Positions 1 to 5,566 of a stretch of 5,566 nt of DNA are shown here, piece by piece. The stretch covers positions 1 through 5,566 of the forward strand of contig VSPM01000114.1 in assembly GCA_009775365.1 (NCBI GenBank). Reading direction: 5' to 3'. Each line of letters begins with the position of its first letter. Position 1 is the first letter of the stretch. This DNA is from Muribaculaceae bacterium (GTDB lineage Bacteria; Bacteroidota; Bacteroidia; Bacteroidales; Muribaculaceae). Made by a program: the position numbers and the translations under genes. A model generated the notes under the pieces. That model searched no databases and was not told where the DNA came from. It saw nothing but the letters and a program-made list of their open reading frames with translations.

Positions 1-66
1 CGGGACATCTTCCCACTATAAAATAGCACAATCTTTGAGAATGCAACGCAATCTTAAATGAAAGAG

Positions 67-113
67 CCGTGTGAAAATGCCGAGAAAAACTTACTATATT
101 TTCAGATTCACGG
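67..113 (+). terminator. Weak terminator-like hairpin upstream of ftsY
   Basis: The left arm at 67-78 (CCGTG then TGAAAAT) pairs with ATTTTCA at 98-104 and CACGG at 109-113. This leaves a four-base bulge (GATT, 105-108) and a loop of 19 bases. The stem is followed by ATTTTT at 114-119. The shape would suit an intrinsic terminator for a gene lying left of the window, or a leader structure in the ftsY transcript. The large loop and the bulge make it a poor example, so this is a tentative call. The rest of 1-165 shows no convincing gene. Confidence 0.28.
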
Positions 114-165
114 ATTTTTCGCTAACTTCGCGTAATATTTAGGAATCAAAACATATTTCATATAT

Positions 166-1128
166 ATGGGATTTTTCAAAAAACTCTTCTCTAAAGAAAA
201 AAAGGAAAAGTTAGACACCGGTCTGCAAAAAACAAAAGAAGGCGTCTGGAGCAAAATCACAAGGGCTGTTGCCGGTAAAAGCAAAATCGATGACGAAGTT
301 CTCGACAATCTCGAAGAGGCTTTCATCACCAGCGATGTCGGAGTTGACACCACCTTGAAAATAATCGAAAGAATTGAAGACCGCGTAGCTCGCGACAAAT
401 ATGTAAATTCTGAGGAACTGAATTCTTTGCTTTGCGAAGAAATAACCGACATGATTGCCAGGCCGGAATCTGACAATGACAATCTCGACGACTTTGAAGT
501 GAAGAAAACCGGCGACCCTTATGTAATCATGGTGGTGGGCGTGAACGGAGTCGGCAAGACAACCACAATAGGCAAACTCGCCGCGCAATATAAAAAGGCC
601 GGCAACAAAGTAGTGCTCGGCGCCGCCGACACATTCCGCGCCGCCGCCATCGAGCAGCTCGACATTTGGGGAGAACGTGTGGGCGTGCCTGTCGTGAAGC
701 AGAAAATGGGAAGCGACCCGGCAGCTGTGGCCTTCGACACACTCTCTTCCGCCAAATCCCAGGGAGCGGATGTGGTGATTATCGACACCGCAGGACGTCT
801 GCATAACAAAATAGGGCTTATGAACGAGCTTACCAAAATAAAGAACGTAATGAAGAGAGTCGTGCCCGACGCACCTCAGGAAATTTTACTCGTGCTCGAC
901 GGCTCAACCGGACAGAACGCCTTTGAACAGGCCAGACAGTTCGTGGCCGCCACTGAAGTCAACGCCCTCGCCGTCACAAAACTCGACGGCACGGCAAAAG
1001 GCGGCGTAGTCATAGGCATAAGCGACCAGTTCAGAATCCCTGTCAAATATATAGGAATAGGGGAAGGAATCGACGACCTCCAGATTTTCCGCCCCGAAGA
1101 GTTTATTCGTTCCCTGTTCCTGTCTTGA
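166..1128 (+). CDS. ftsY: Signal recognition particle receptor FtsY (SRP GTPase)
   Basis: FtsY is the membrane-associated receptor that docks SRP-bound ribosomes at the Sec translocon. FtsY and Ffh activate each other's GTP hydrolysis. The 320-residue protein begins with a short basic, amphipathic segment (MGFFKKLFSKEKKEK), which probably contacts the membrane, followed by the helical N domain (about 20-95). The G domain shows every SRP-GTPase signature: P loop GVNGVGKT (125-132), DTFRAAA insertion-box motif (155-161), DTAGR G3 (207-211), TKLDG G4 (271-275), and the closing GIGE (297-300) with DLQIFRPEEF (304-313). The long acidic A domain of E. coli FtsY is absent, so this is the compact NG form usual in many bacteria. 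The ATG at 166 places the start at the expected N terminus; no clear Shine-Dalgarno precedes it, as is normal in Bacteroidota. rimO follows 15 bases after the stop, suggesting co-transcription. The family assignment is secure. Confidence 0.97.
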   Translation: MGFFKKLFSKEKKEKLDTGLQKTKEGVWSKITRAVAGKSKIDDEVLDNLEEAFITSDVGVDTTLKIIERIEDRVARDKYVNSEELNSLLCEEITDMIARPESDNDNLDDFEVKKTGDPYVIMVVGVNGVGKTTTIGKLAAQYKKAGNKVVLGAADTFRAAAIEQLDIWGERVGVPVVKQKMGSDPAAVAFDTLSSAKSQGADVVIIDTAGRLHNKIGLMNELTKIKNVMKRVVPDAPQEILLVLDGSTGQNAFEQARQFVAATEVNALAVTKLDGTAKGGVVIGISDQFRIPVKYIGIGEGIDDLQIFRPEEFIRSLFLS

Positions 1129-1143
1129 TTTTTGATTCGCCGG

Positions 1144-2451
1144 ATGTATAAGAAAAACAGAATAGACATAATATCCTTAGGATGCTCAAAGAATCTTATA
1201 GATTCAGAACGACTCCTGAAACAATTGTCGGCAAAAGGCTACGACACATGCCACGACCCTGAGAAGCCGAGAGGTGAATATGTTGTGGTCAACACATGCG
1301 GGTTTATTGCCGATGCCAAAGAGGAGTCAATAAACTCCATACTCCAGCTCGCCGAACTCAAGAAGAGAAAAAGCATCGGAAAAATCATTGTGATGGGATG
1401 CCTCTCGCAAAGATATATGGACGACTTGAAAAATGAGATTCCGGAGGTTGATGTATGGTATGGCAAATTCGACTGGAAGAATTTTATTGCCTCTCTCCCG
1501 GATAATTCCGGCTCATCGTCTCACCCTGAAAATTGGGAACGCACACTGACCACTCCTCCCCACTCAGCCTATCTCAAGATTTCTGAAGGATGCAACAGGT
1601 TCTGCGCTTTCTGCGCCATACCCATCATCACAGGGCGACACACTTCTCGCCCTGTTGAAGAGATTCTGGAAGAGACGCGAGCCCTTGTAAAGGATGGAGT
1701 GAAAGAACTCAATGTGATTGCTCAAGACCTCTCTTCTTATGGCACAGACCTTTGCAGACGCCATCTCCTGCCTGAGCTTATCGAGAAGATGGCCATGATT
1801 GAGGGCGTGGAATGGATCAGACTGCATTATGCCTATCCTTCAGACTTCCCAATGGAAATTCTTGACGTTATGGCGCGTCATGACAATGTGTGCAAATATC
1901 TTGACATCGCTCTTCAACATATTTCCGACCCTGTGCTCGAAAATATGCGTCGCCACATCAGCAAAGAAGGCACACTGAAACTGCTTGAGGAGATTCGCTG
2001 CAAAGTGCCCGGAATAAGAATCAGAACCACATTGATGACAGGATTCCCCGGTGAAGGCGAAAAAGAATTTGAAGAACTGCTTGATTTTGTAAAGAATCAA
2101 CGGTTCGACAGAATGGGGGCATTCGCATATTGCGAGGAAGACGACACCTTTGCGGCAAAGAACCTTGACGACAATATTCCCGATGAAATAAAACAGCAGC
2201 GTCTTGACAAATTGATGGCCATTCAAGAGGAAATTGCACTCGCGCTCAACGAAGAGATGATTGGATCTGTGCAAAAAGTGCTTATCGACCGCATAGAGGG
2301 CGAAAAAGCATACGGACGCACACAGTATGATTCCCCTGAAGTTGACCCGGAAGTTATCATAAACGACCCGTCGCTGACTCCCGGAGAGTTTGTAAACATA
2401 AGAATCACCGAGGCATACCCCTTTGAATTAATCGGTGAGAAAGCAGAATAA
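1144..2451 (+). CDS. rimO: Ribosomal protein uS12 methylthiotransferase RimO
   Basis: RimO is a radical-SAM enzyme with two iron-sulfur clusters. It adds a methylthio group to a conserved aspartate of ribosomal protein uS12 (Asp88/89 in E. coli numbering). From the ATG at 1144 the protein has 435 residues. The N-terminal UPF0004 domain carries the three cluster-binding cysteines C14 (SLGCSKN), C52 (NTCGF) and C86 (MGCLS). The radical-SAM motif CNRFCAFC gives C150, C154 and C157, followed by AIPIITGRH. A C-terminal TRAM domain occupies about 371-435. RimO-type features, as opposed to the tRNA enzyme MiaB, include LGCSKNLIDSE near the start, WIRLHYAYP (224-232), and DSPEVDPEV (396-404) in the TRAM domain. 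An in-frame TTG at 1132 would add four residues, but the ATG gives the normal family N terminus and was preferred. The gene sits 15 bases after ftsY, and its TAA overlaps the next ATG by one base. Confidence 0.96.
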   Translation: MYKKNRIDIISLGCSKNLIDSERLLKQLSAKGYDTCHDPEKPRGEYVVVNTCGFIADAKEESINSILQLAELKKRKSIGKIIVMGCLSQRYMDDLKNEIPEVDVWYGKFDWKNFIASLPDNSGSSSHPENWERTLTTPPHSAYLKISEGCNRFCAFCAIPIITGRHTSRPVEEILEETRALVKDGVKELNVIAQDLSSYGTDLCRRHLLPELIEKMAMIEGVEWIRLHYAYPSDFPMEILDVMARHDNVCKYLDIALQHISDPVLENMRRHISKEGTLKLLEEIRCKVPGIRIRTTLMTGFPGEGEKEFEELLDFVKNQRFDRMGAFAYCEEDDTFAAKNLDDNIPDEIKQQRLDKLMAIQEEIALALNEEMIGSVQKVLIDRIEGEKAYGRTQYDSPEVDPEVIINDPSLTPGEFVNIRITEAYPFELIGEKAE

Positions 2452-3566
2452 TGGCAATCAGATTTGACAAGGACACACGCCGGGCCACAAACGGCCCAAT
2501 GATTTTCTTTAGCGACCCTTCGGCAGAAATATCAATTTCTGATGAAATAAGAGGAGCCATAGAATCTCGGCTGTCGTTTTACGCATATAGGATGCCGGGA
2601 GACATGATTATGTCGTTCGGCTCATCTGAAGGGGTTGTCGAGGGAATCGGGCAAGCCGGATTTGTCATAGCCCCGTTTCTTCCCGGCAATCCATACCTTA
2701 CCATACCCTACAAGAGCCCCGGAAAAAACCAACTTCTCTCTGCTAACGACTTAAACGAAAGCATATCCCCTTTCCCTTCGCATTCCACCACAAAGGAGGA
2801 ACACGAAAACGAGATTACGGCTATTAAAAAAGCTCTGCTAAAAACAGAGGGAGGAAAAATTGTGGCGGCAAGAGCTATCTTGATTCAAAGGAGAATAGAT
2901 ATTGGCGCCACTTTTTGTGAACTTTGCAGAAATCATCCCGAGGCTCTCGTGTTCTGCTTCAGCACTCCCCTGACCGGATGCTGGATCGGCGCAAGCCCTG
3001 AGCTTTTGCTTGAGTCTGCCTCAGACGGCATCAAGACCATGGCTCTTGCGGGGACTCGAAAAGCCGGTTCACAAGAATGCTGGGACATTAAAAATATAGA
3101 AGAGCAAAGCATGGTGACTGAATATATAAAAGGAATCATGCAGAAGCACAACCTTCATACTGAAACATCGCCAACATTCAATAAAATTGCAGGAAAGGTG
3201 GAACATATTTGCACCCCTCTCACAGCAATAAGCCGAACCCCTCTCACCCCCGACACGCTCTCGGCAATTCTCCACGACCTCTCCCCCACTCCCGCATTAT
3301 GCGGGACGCCACGTGAAGTCGCACTTGAAATAATTAATGAAAACGAACACTTCAAGCGCGGATGCTACGGAGGATTCTGCGGCCCCTATCGCTCTCCATC
3401 CGATTTCACTTTCTATGTGAATCTTCGCAGCGCTCTGACAGAAGAGTCTGCAATGTCTCTTTTTGCGGGTGGCGGAATCACACTCCTTTCAGAGCCTGAA
3501 GCAGAATGGGAGGAGACTCAAATCAAATCGACCACTCTTCTCGACTCAATTCATTTTGAAAACTGA
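2451..3566 (+). CDS. menF: Isochorismate synthase, MenF type (chorismate-binding enzyme)
   Basis: This is a 371-residue chorismate-utilizing enzyme, predicted to convert chorismate to isochorismate, the first step of menaquinone synthesis, in the cytosol. Alignment from memory with E. coli EntC gives matching catalytic residues: K136 in GKIVAAR (EntC K147, general base), E184 in GASPELLL (EntC E197, general acid), E218 in IEEQSMV (EntC E241, Mg ligand), and an acidic EWEET block (352-356) near the C terminus. TMALAGTRK (196-204) and SPTPALCGTP (278-287) fit isochorismate synthases. Anthranilate and aminodeoxychorismate synthases usually read PIAGTRxRG and a GxxxGAPK-type motif at these places. 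The length is typical of compact forms. The N-terminal 110 residues are more divergent, as usual. The start codon overlaps the rimO stop (TAATG), implying translational coupling. No menD, menB, menC or menE follows in the window. A siderophore or salicylate role is conceivable but has no support here. Family is sure; the exact reaction is likely. Confidence 0.87.
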   Translation: MAIRFDKDTRRATNGPMIFFSDPSAEISISDEIRGAIESRLSFYAYRMPGDMIMSFGSSEGVVEGIGQAGFVIAPFLPGNPYLTIPYKSPGKNQLLSANDLNESISPFPSHSTTKEEHENEITAIKKALLKTEGGKIVAARAILIQRRIDIGATFCELCRNHPEALVFCFSTPLTGCWIGASPELLLESASDGIKTMALAGTRKAGSQECWDIKNIEEQSMVTEYIKGIMQKHNLHTETSPTFNKIAGKVEHICTPLTAISRTPLTPDTLSAILHDLSPTPALCGTPREVALEIINENEHFKRGCYGGFCGPYRSPSDFTFYVNLRSALTEESAMSLFAGGGITLLSEPEAEWEETQIKSTTLLDSIHFEN

Positions 3567-3607
3567 CCACGCCTATGACATGAGCATGGACGCGTGAATT
3601 TCTACAC

Positions 3608-3646
3608 CCAAAAAATATTTATTGAAATTCAATAAATATTTTTTGG
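3608..3646. repeat. Perfect 19+19 bp AT-rich inverted repeat, possible operator
   Basis: The left arm at 3608-3626 begins CCAAAAAATATT and ends ATTGAA. It is matched base for base by the right arm at 3628-3646, with a single central base (A3627). Each arm holds its own 8-bp palindrome, AAATATTT, at 3613-3620 and 3634-3641. These are 21 bp apart, about two helical turns. The promoter -33 box TTTG (3642-3645) lies inside the right arm. This layout suits a binding site for a dimeric or tetrameric regulator, with the HTH protein encoded downstream as the obvious candidate. The alternative is a bidirectional terminator for menF, but the stem has only three G:C pairs, so its RNA hairpin would be weak. 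Symmetry is directly visible; the function is inferred. Confidence 0.8.
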
Positions 3647-3673
3647 ATTTCCATTGCTTTATTCTTAACTTTG
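3642..3673 (+). promoter_or_regulatory. Bacteroidetes-type promoter of the DUF2975-HTH unit
   Basis: A TTTG -33 box (3642-3645) is followed after 20 bases by TAACTTTG (3666-3673), a perfect match to the Bacteroidetes -7 consensus TAnnTTTG; the spacing is within the usual range. Transcription would start near 3679-3681, giving an untranslated leader of about 46 bases before the GTG start at 3727. The -33 box is part of the inverted repeat at 3608-3646, so a protein bound there should block or alter sigma-factor access. The consensus match is seen directly; its activity is inferred. Confidence 0.68.
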
Positions 3674-3726
3674 CAGCTGATAAAAAGTGCATGGCACAGT
3701 AATCCTGTTTCAAAGCTTTCTTATTT

Positions 3727-4413
3727 GTGAAAAAAACATCCATAAATATCCTCTGCATATTCATAATAGCGATATTGGCAAGCTCTGTCATTACCCCCGC
3801 CTATTATATATGCACCGTGTTTATATCAGGAGTGAAGTCCGGATACAGCCAATATCAGGGACACATCTCTGAAACAGCCTCCTTAGATTCATATAAGCCA
3901 ACCCAGACAGTGCCGGTAGACCTTTCATTCTCTCCCGACATCCCCACCATGCTTGCAGGGAGCGACACTATAACAATCGGCAACAGCGAGCATTATCCTC
4001 TCACCTTCACCAGGGCCACAATCCATGTGCCTTCGGAAAAATGGGGAGAATCGCTTTCTAACGTCACTATCTTGATTTATGTGGCTTGTTTTGTATTGTT
4101 TGTGTTGCTCATGGTGCAATTCATCAAGTTCATAATCAATATAAACAAGGGGGAGATTTTTGTGAGAAGAAATGTGACGTTGCTTCGGCGATTTGCATGG
4201 TATCTTCTGTCGATTGCAATTATGAAGTGCATTGCCGGCCTGATTGAAGACTACATGTTCTCACAACTCGGATTCACGATTCCCGGTTACCAACTGTCTA
4301 CATTCTGGACCATCCCCTGGGGCTCATTGCTGATGGGGCTTCTGGCCATGCTCATGGCCCAGATTTGGAGCAGAGGACTTGAGATGAAAGAGGAACAAGA
4401 ATTAACCATCTAA
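3727..4413 (+). CDS. DUF2975 family four-helix membrane protein
   Basis: This 228-residue protein is predicted to lie in the inner membrane, and its biochemical role is unknown. Four hydrophobic segments are visible at about 8-33, 112-138, 154-176 and 195-215. A polar region of about 75 residues lies between the first two and is likely on the outer face. The loop after helix 2, INKGEIFVRRNVTLLRRF (139-156), and the C-terminal stretch ending GLEMKEEQELTI are the recognisable DUF2975 signatures. The start is a GTG preceded by a T-rich leader and followed by MKKTSINILCIF; no in-frame ATG exists near it. A small XRE-type regulator begins ten bases after the stop, the standard neighbour for this family, which implies one operon and a shared task. 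By inference, the membrane protein may sense envelope or membrane state or modulate the regulator; nothing in the sequence shows an enzymatic site. Confidence 0.85.
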   Translation: MKKTSINILCIFIIAILASSVITPAYYICTVFISGVKSGYSQYQGHISETASLDSYKPTQTVPVDLSFSPDIPTMLAGSDTITIGNSEHYPLTFTRATIHVPSEKWGESLSNVTILIYVACFVLFVLLMVQFIKFIININKGEIFVRRNVTLLRRFAWYLLSIAIMKCIAGLIEDYMFSQLGFTIPGYQLSTFWTIPWGSLLMGLLAMLMAQIWSRGLEMKEEQELTI

Positions 4414-4423
4414 CATTGAAATC

Positions 4424-4630
4424 ATGCCTATTATTGTAAATCTCGACGTTATGATGGCAAAACGCAAAATCTCCTTGGGCGACCTTGCGGAAAGAATGAA
4501 CATCACGCCATCCAACCTTTCCATCCTTAAAACCGGAAAGGCAAAGGCCATAAGATTCTCCACACTCACCAGCATCTGCAGCATTCTCGACTGCCAGCCG
4601 GGCGACATTCTTGAATACCGCCCGGAATGA
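4424..4630 (+). CDS. Small Cro/XRE-family HTH transcriptional regulator (YozG-like)
   Basis: This 68-residue DNA-binding protein consists of little more than one helix-turn-helix domain. The HTH core is SLGDLAERMNITPSNLSILK (17-36). The basic, serine/threonine-bearing stretch KTGKAKAIRFSTL follows (36-48), then the terminal ICSILDCQPGDILEY (51-65), which is typical of the YozG-like group. Conserved MPIIVNLDVMMAKRKISL at the N terminus supports the ATG at 4424. It lies ten bases after the DUF2975 gene and shares its promoter. No ligand or dimerisation domain is attached, so any signal probably arrives through the partner membrane protein or through protein level. Likely, but unproven, targets are its own promoter at the 3608-3646 palindrome and perhaps nearby genes. 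Family is secure; targets are inference. Confidence 0.9.
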   Translation: MPIIVNLDVMMAKRKISLGDLAERMNITPSNLSILKTGKAKAIRFSTLTSICSILDCQPGDILEYRPE

Positions 4631-4657
4631 GTCGACACCAATGCAACAAAACAGCAA

Positions 4658-4702
4658 ATGCCTATCGTTATCAAACTAAACAGACTACACTTTTTAATAT
4701 AA
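4658..4702 (+). other. 14-codon ORF resembling the start of the HTH gene
   Basis: This short frame in the gap before the peptidase gene encodes MPIVIKLNRLHFLI and ends in TAA. Its first eight residues, MPIVIKLN, match the first eight of the HTH protein, MPIIVNLD, by identity or conservative change. By eye, 17 of 24 bases agree. It may be a decayed duplicate of the HTH gene start, a small leader peptide for the peptidase gene, or chance. No other trace of HTH sequence follows it. Translation is not demonstrated. Confidence 0.25.
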
Positions 4703-4712
4703 ATATAATAAC

Positions 4713-5566
4713 ATGAAACTGACACACGCTCTGCTCGCAGCAGCAATGATGGGACTACCGTCAACAGTGTTTGCACAGGAACACCTTAAAAGTCTTAATG
4801 CCTCAGGCATAGATAAGACCACTCCTGCATCAAAAGACTTCTATCAGCATGTCAACAAAGGCTGGATGGAGTCAAATCCGCTCACACCGGAGTATTCACG
4901 CTACGGACAATTCAACATCCTCAGCGACTCAAGCAACAACAGAGTGCGACGCATTGTGACAAACCTTTCAAAGACAAACCCAAAGAAAGGAACAAACGCC
5001 TATAAGATTGCCGCCCTCTACGAGGCTGCAATGGATTCTGTTCGCCGCAACCAACTCGGAGCAGAGCCCATCAAGGCTGACCTTGCTAAAATTGAAGGGA
5101 CCGCACCCGAAGGCATGACAGACCTTTTGCTCTGGCTTCACAAATCATATGCCTCCCCATTCTTCGGGGCCGGCCCGATGGAGAATCTCGCCAACAGCAA
5201 TGAATATGCAATGTATGTGAGCTCAGGCGGCCTTACTCTCGGCGACCGCGACTACTATCTGAAAGACGACAAACGCAACAAAGACGTGCGCGACGCCTAC
5301 CAAAAACTTATCGAGGCTCAGATGGTGAATGCCGGCTATAGCAAAAAAGACGCCAAGCGCATTGTGAAAAACGTCATGAAGATTGAGACACTTATTGCCG
5401 ACTCCACCTGGACCCGCGAAGAGAGCCGCAACCTGCCCGCCATGTATAATCCTCGCTCAATCGCACAGCTTCAGGAAATGTATCCCAACATTCCTTGGAA
5501 CCGTTTCTTCGTCGAGACCATGGACATCGAGACCCCTGACCAGGTTATCGTGACTGAGATCAACAC
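4713..5566 (+). CDS. M13 family zinc metallopeptidase (PepO/neprilysin-like), 3' truncated by window
   Basis: The first 284 codons of an exported endopeptidase are present; the frame stays open to the window edge, so the gene is cut only by the window. M13 enzymes are zinc peptidases of about 670-700 residues that cleave oligopeptides, here most likely in the periplasm. Residues 1-21 form a signal peptide (MKLTHALLAAAMMG, ending VFA before Q22) with no lipobox cysteine. The mature part begins the M13 N-terminal domain: DFYQHVNKGW (42-51), then SRYGQFNILSD (62-72), and GGLTLGDRDYYL (172-183), a family hallmark. The zinc motifs HExxH and ExxxD would lie beyond the window and cannot be checked. 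The ATG at 4713 is chosen because it gives a proper signal peptide. An 82-base gap separates it from the HTH gene; no good promoter box is visible there, so read-through from the upstream unit is possible. Confidence 0.93.
   Translation, partial: MKLTHALLAAAMMGLPSTVFAQEHLKSLNASGIDKTTPASKDFYQHVNKGWMESNPLTPEYSRYGQFNILSDSSNNRVRRIVTNLSKTNPKKGTNAYKIAALYEAAMDSVRRNQLGAEPIKADLAKIEGTAPEGMTDLLLWLHKSYASPFFGAGPMENLANSNEYAMYVSSGGLTLGDRDYYLKDDKRNKDVRDAYQKLIEAQMVNAGYSKKDAKRIVKNVMKIETLIADSTWTREESRNLPAMYNPRSIAQLQEMYPNIPWNRFFVETMDIETPDQVIVTEIN

Noticed and set aside
95..102. TATATTTT as a -7 promoter box for ftsY, with TGTG at 70-73 as the -33 box
   Set aside because: It lacks the final G of the consensus, the -33 box is imperfect, and the region is AT-rich, so the match is not strong enough to list as a promoter.
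58..135. 25-codon plus-strand ORF (starts MKEPCENAEK) in the leader before ftsY
   Set aside because: It is short, has no recognised family, and overlaps the hairpin. An ORF of this size is expected by chance.
1..165. End of a ribosomal protein gene (rpmB/rpmG cluster often precedes ftsY in Bacteroides)
   Set aside because: No frame in this stretch shows a recognisable ribosomal protein C terminus, so any such cluster lies further left or is absent.
211..804. Long minus-strand open frame of 197 codons inside ftsY
   Set aside because: It lies wholly opposite a clearly conserved GTPase gene, and its translation shows no recognisable domain. It is best explained as a by-product of the codon use of ftsY.
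1132..1143. TTG at 1132 as the rimO start
   Set aside because: The ATG four codons later gives the normal RimO N terminus, and neither start has a distinguishing ribosome binding site.
2451..3566. PabB or TrpE (aminodeoxychorismate or anthranilate synthase) identity for the chorismate-binding gene
   Set aside because: The MALAGT and PTPALCGTP motifs, the short length and the absence of an adjacent amidotransferase gene fit isochorismate synthase better.
3568..3596. Small hairpin after menF (CACGC at 3568-3572 with GCGTG at 3592-3596) as a terminator
   Set aside because: Only five continuous base pairs form, and just AATTTCT follows, so it is too weak to call as a terminator.
3608..3646. Reading the inverted repeat purely as an intrinsic terminator
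   Set aside because: The stem has only three G:C pairs and the T run is inside the arm. It also overlaps the promoter of the next unit, so an operator fits better, though termination is not excluded.

Overview
The window looks like chromosomal housekeeping DNA from a member of the Bacteroidales (phylum Bacteroidota), possibly a gut family such as Muribaculaceae or Bacteroidaceae. This rests on four things: close resemblance of the RimO and FtsY proteins to Bacteroides-type sequences as I remember them, the absence of clear Shine-Dalgarno sequences, a perfect Bacteroidetes-type -7 box (TAnnTTTG) with a TTTG -33 box, and a DUF2975/small-HTH pair of the kind common in this phylum. The genus is an inference and was not tested. 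All six genes lie on the + strand. No RNA gene, mobile element or CRISPR array was seen.

Left part (1-3566): after a 165-base leader holding only a weak terminator-like hairpin come three closely packed genes. They are ftsY (SRP receptor GTPase), rimO (radical-SAM methylthiotransferase acting on ribosomal protein uS12) and a chorismate-binding enzyme best read as isochorismate synthase (MenF type). The ftsY-rimO gap is 15 bases, and rimO and menF overlap by one base (TAATG), so the three probably form one transcript. The first two serve protein export and ribosome modification. The third would open menaquinone biosynthesis, yet no other men gene follows it here.

Middle part (3567-4630): a 160-base intergenic region carries a perfect 19+19 bp AT-rich inverted repeat, whose right arm contains the -33 box of a well-formed promoter. 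The promoter drives a two-gene unit: a four-helix membrane protein of the DUF2975 family and, ten bases later, a 68-residue Cro/XRE-type DNA-binding protein. This is the most intriguing part of the window. It looks like a membrane protein plus small repressor module that may regulate itself through the palindrome. The family's function is not established to my knowledge.

Right part (4631-5566): an 82-base gap contains a short ORF whose first eight codons resemble the start of the HTH gene. It is followed by the first 284 codons of an exported M13-family (neprilysin/PepO-like) zinc metallopeptidase that runs off the window before its catalytic domain.
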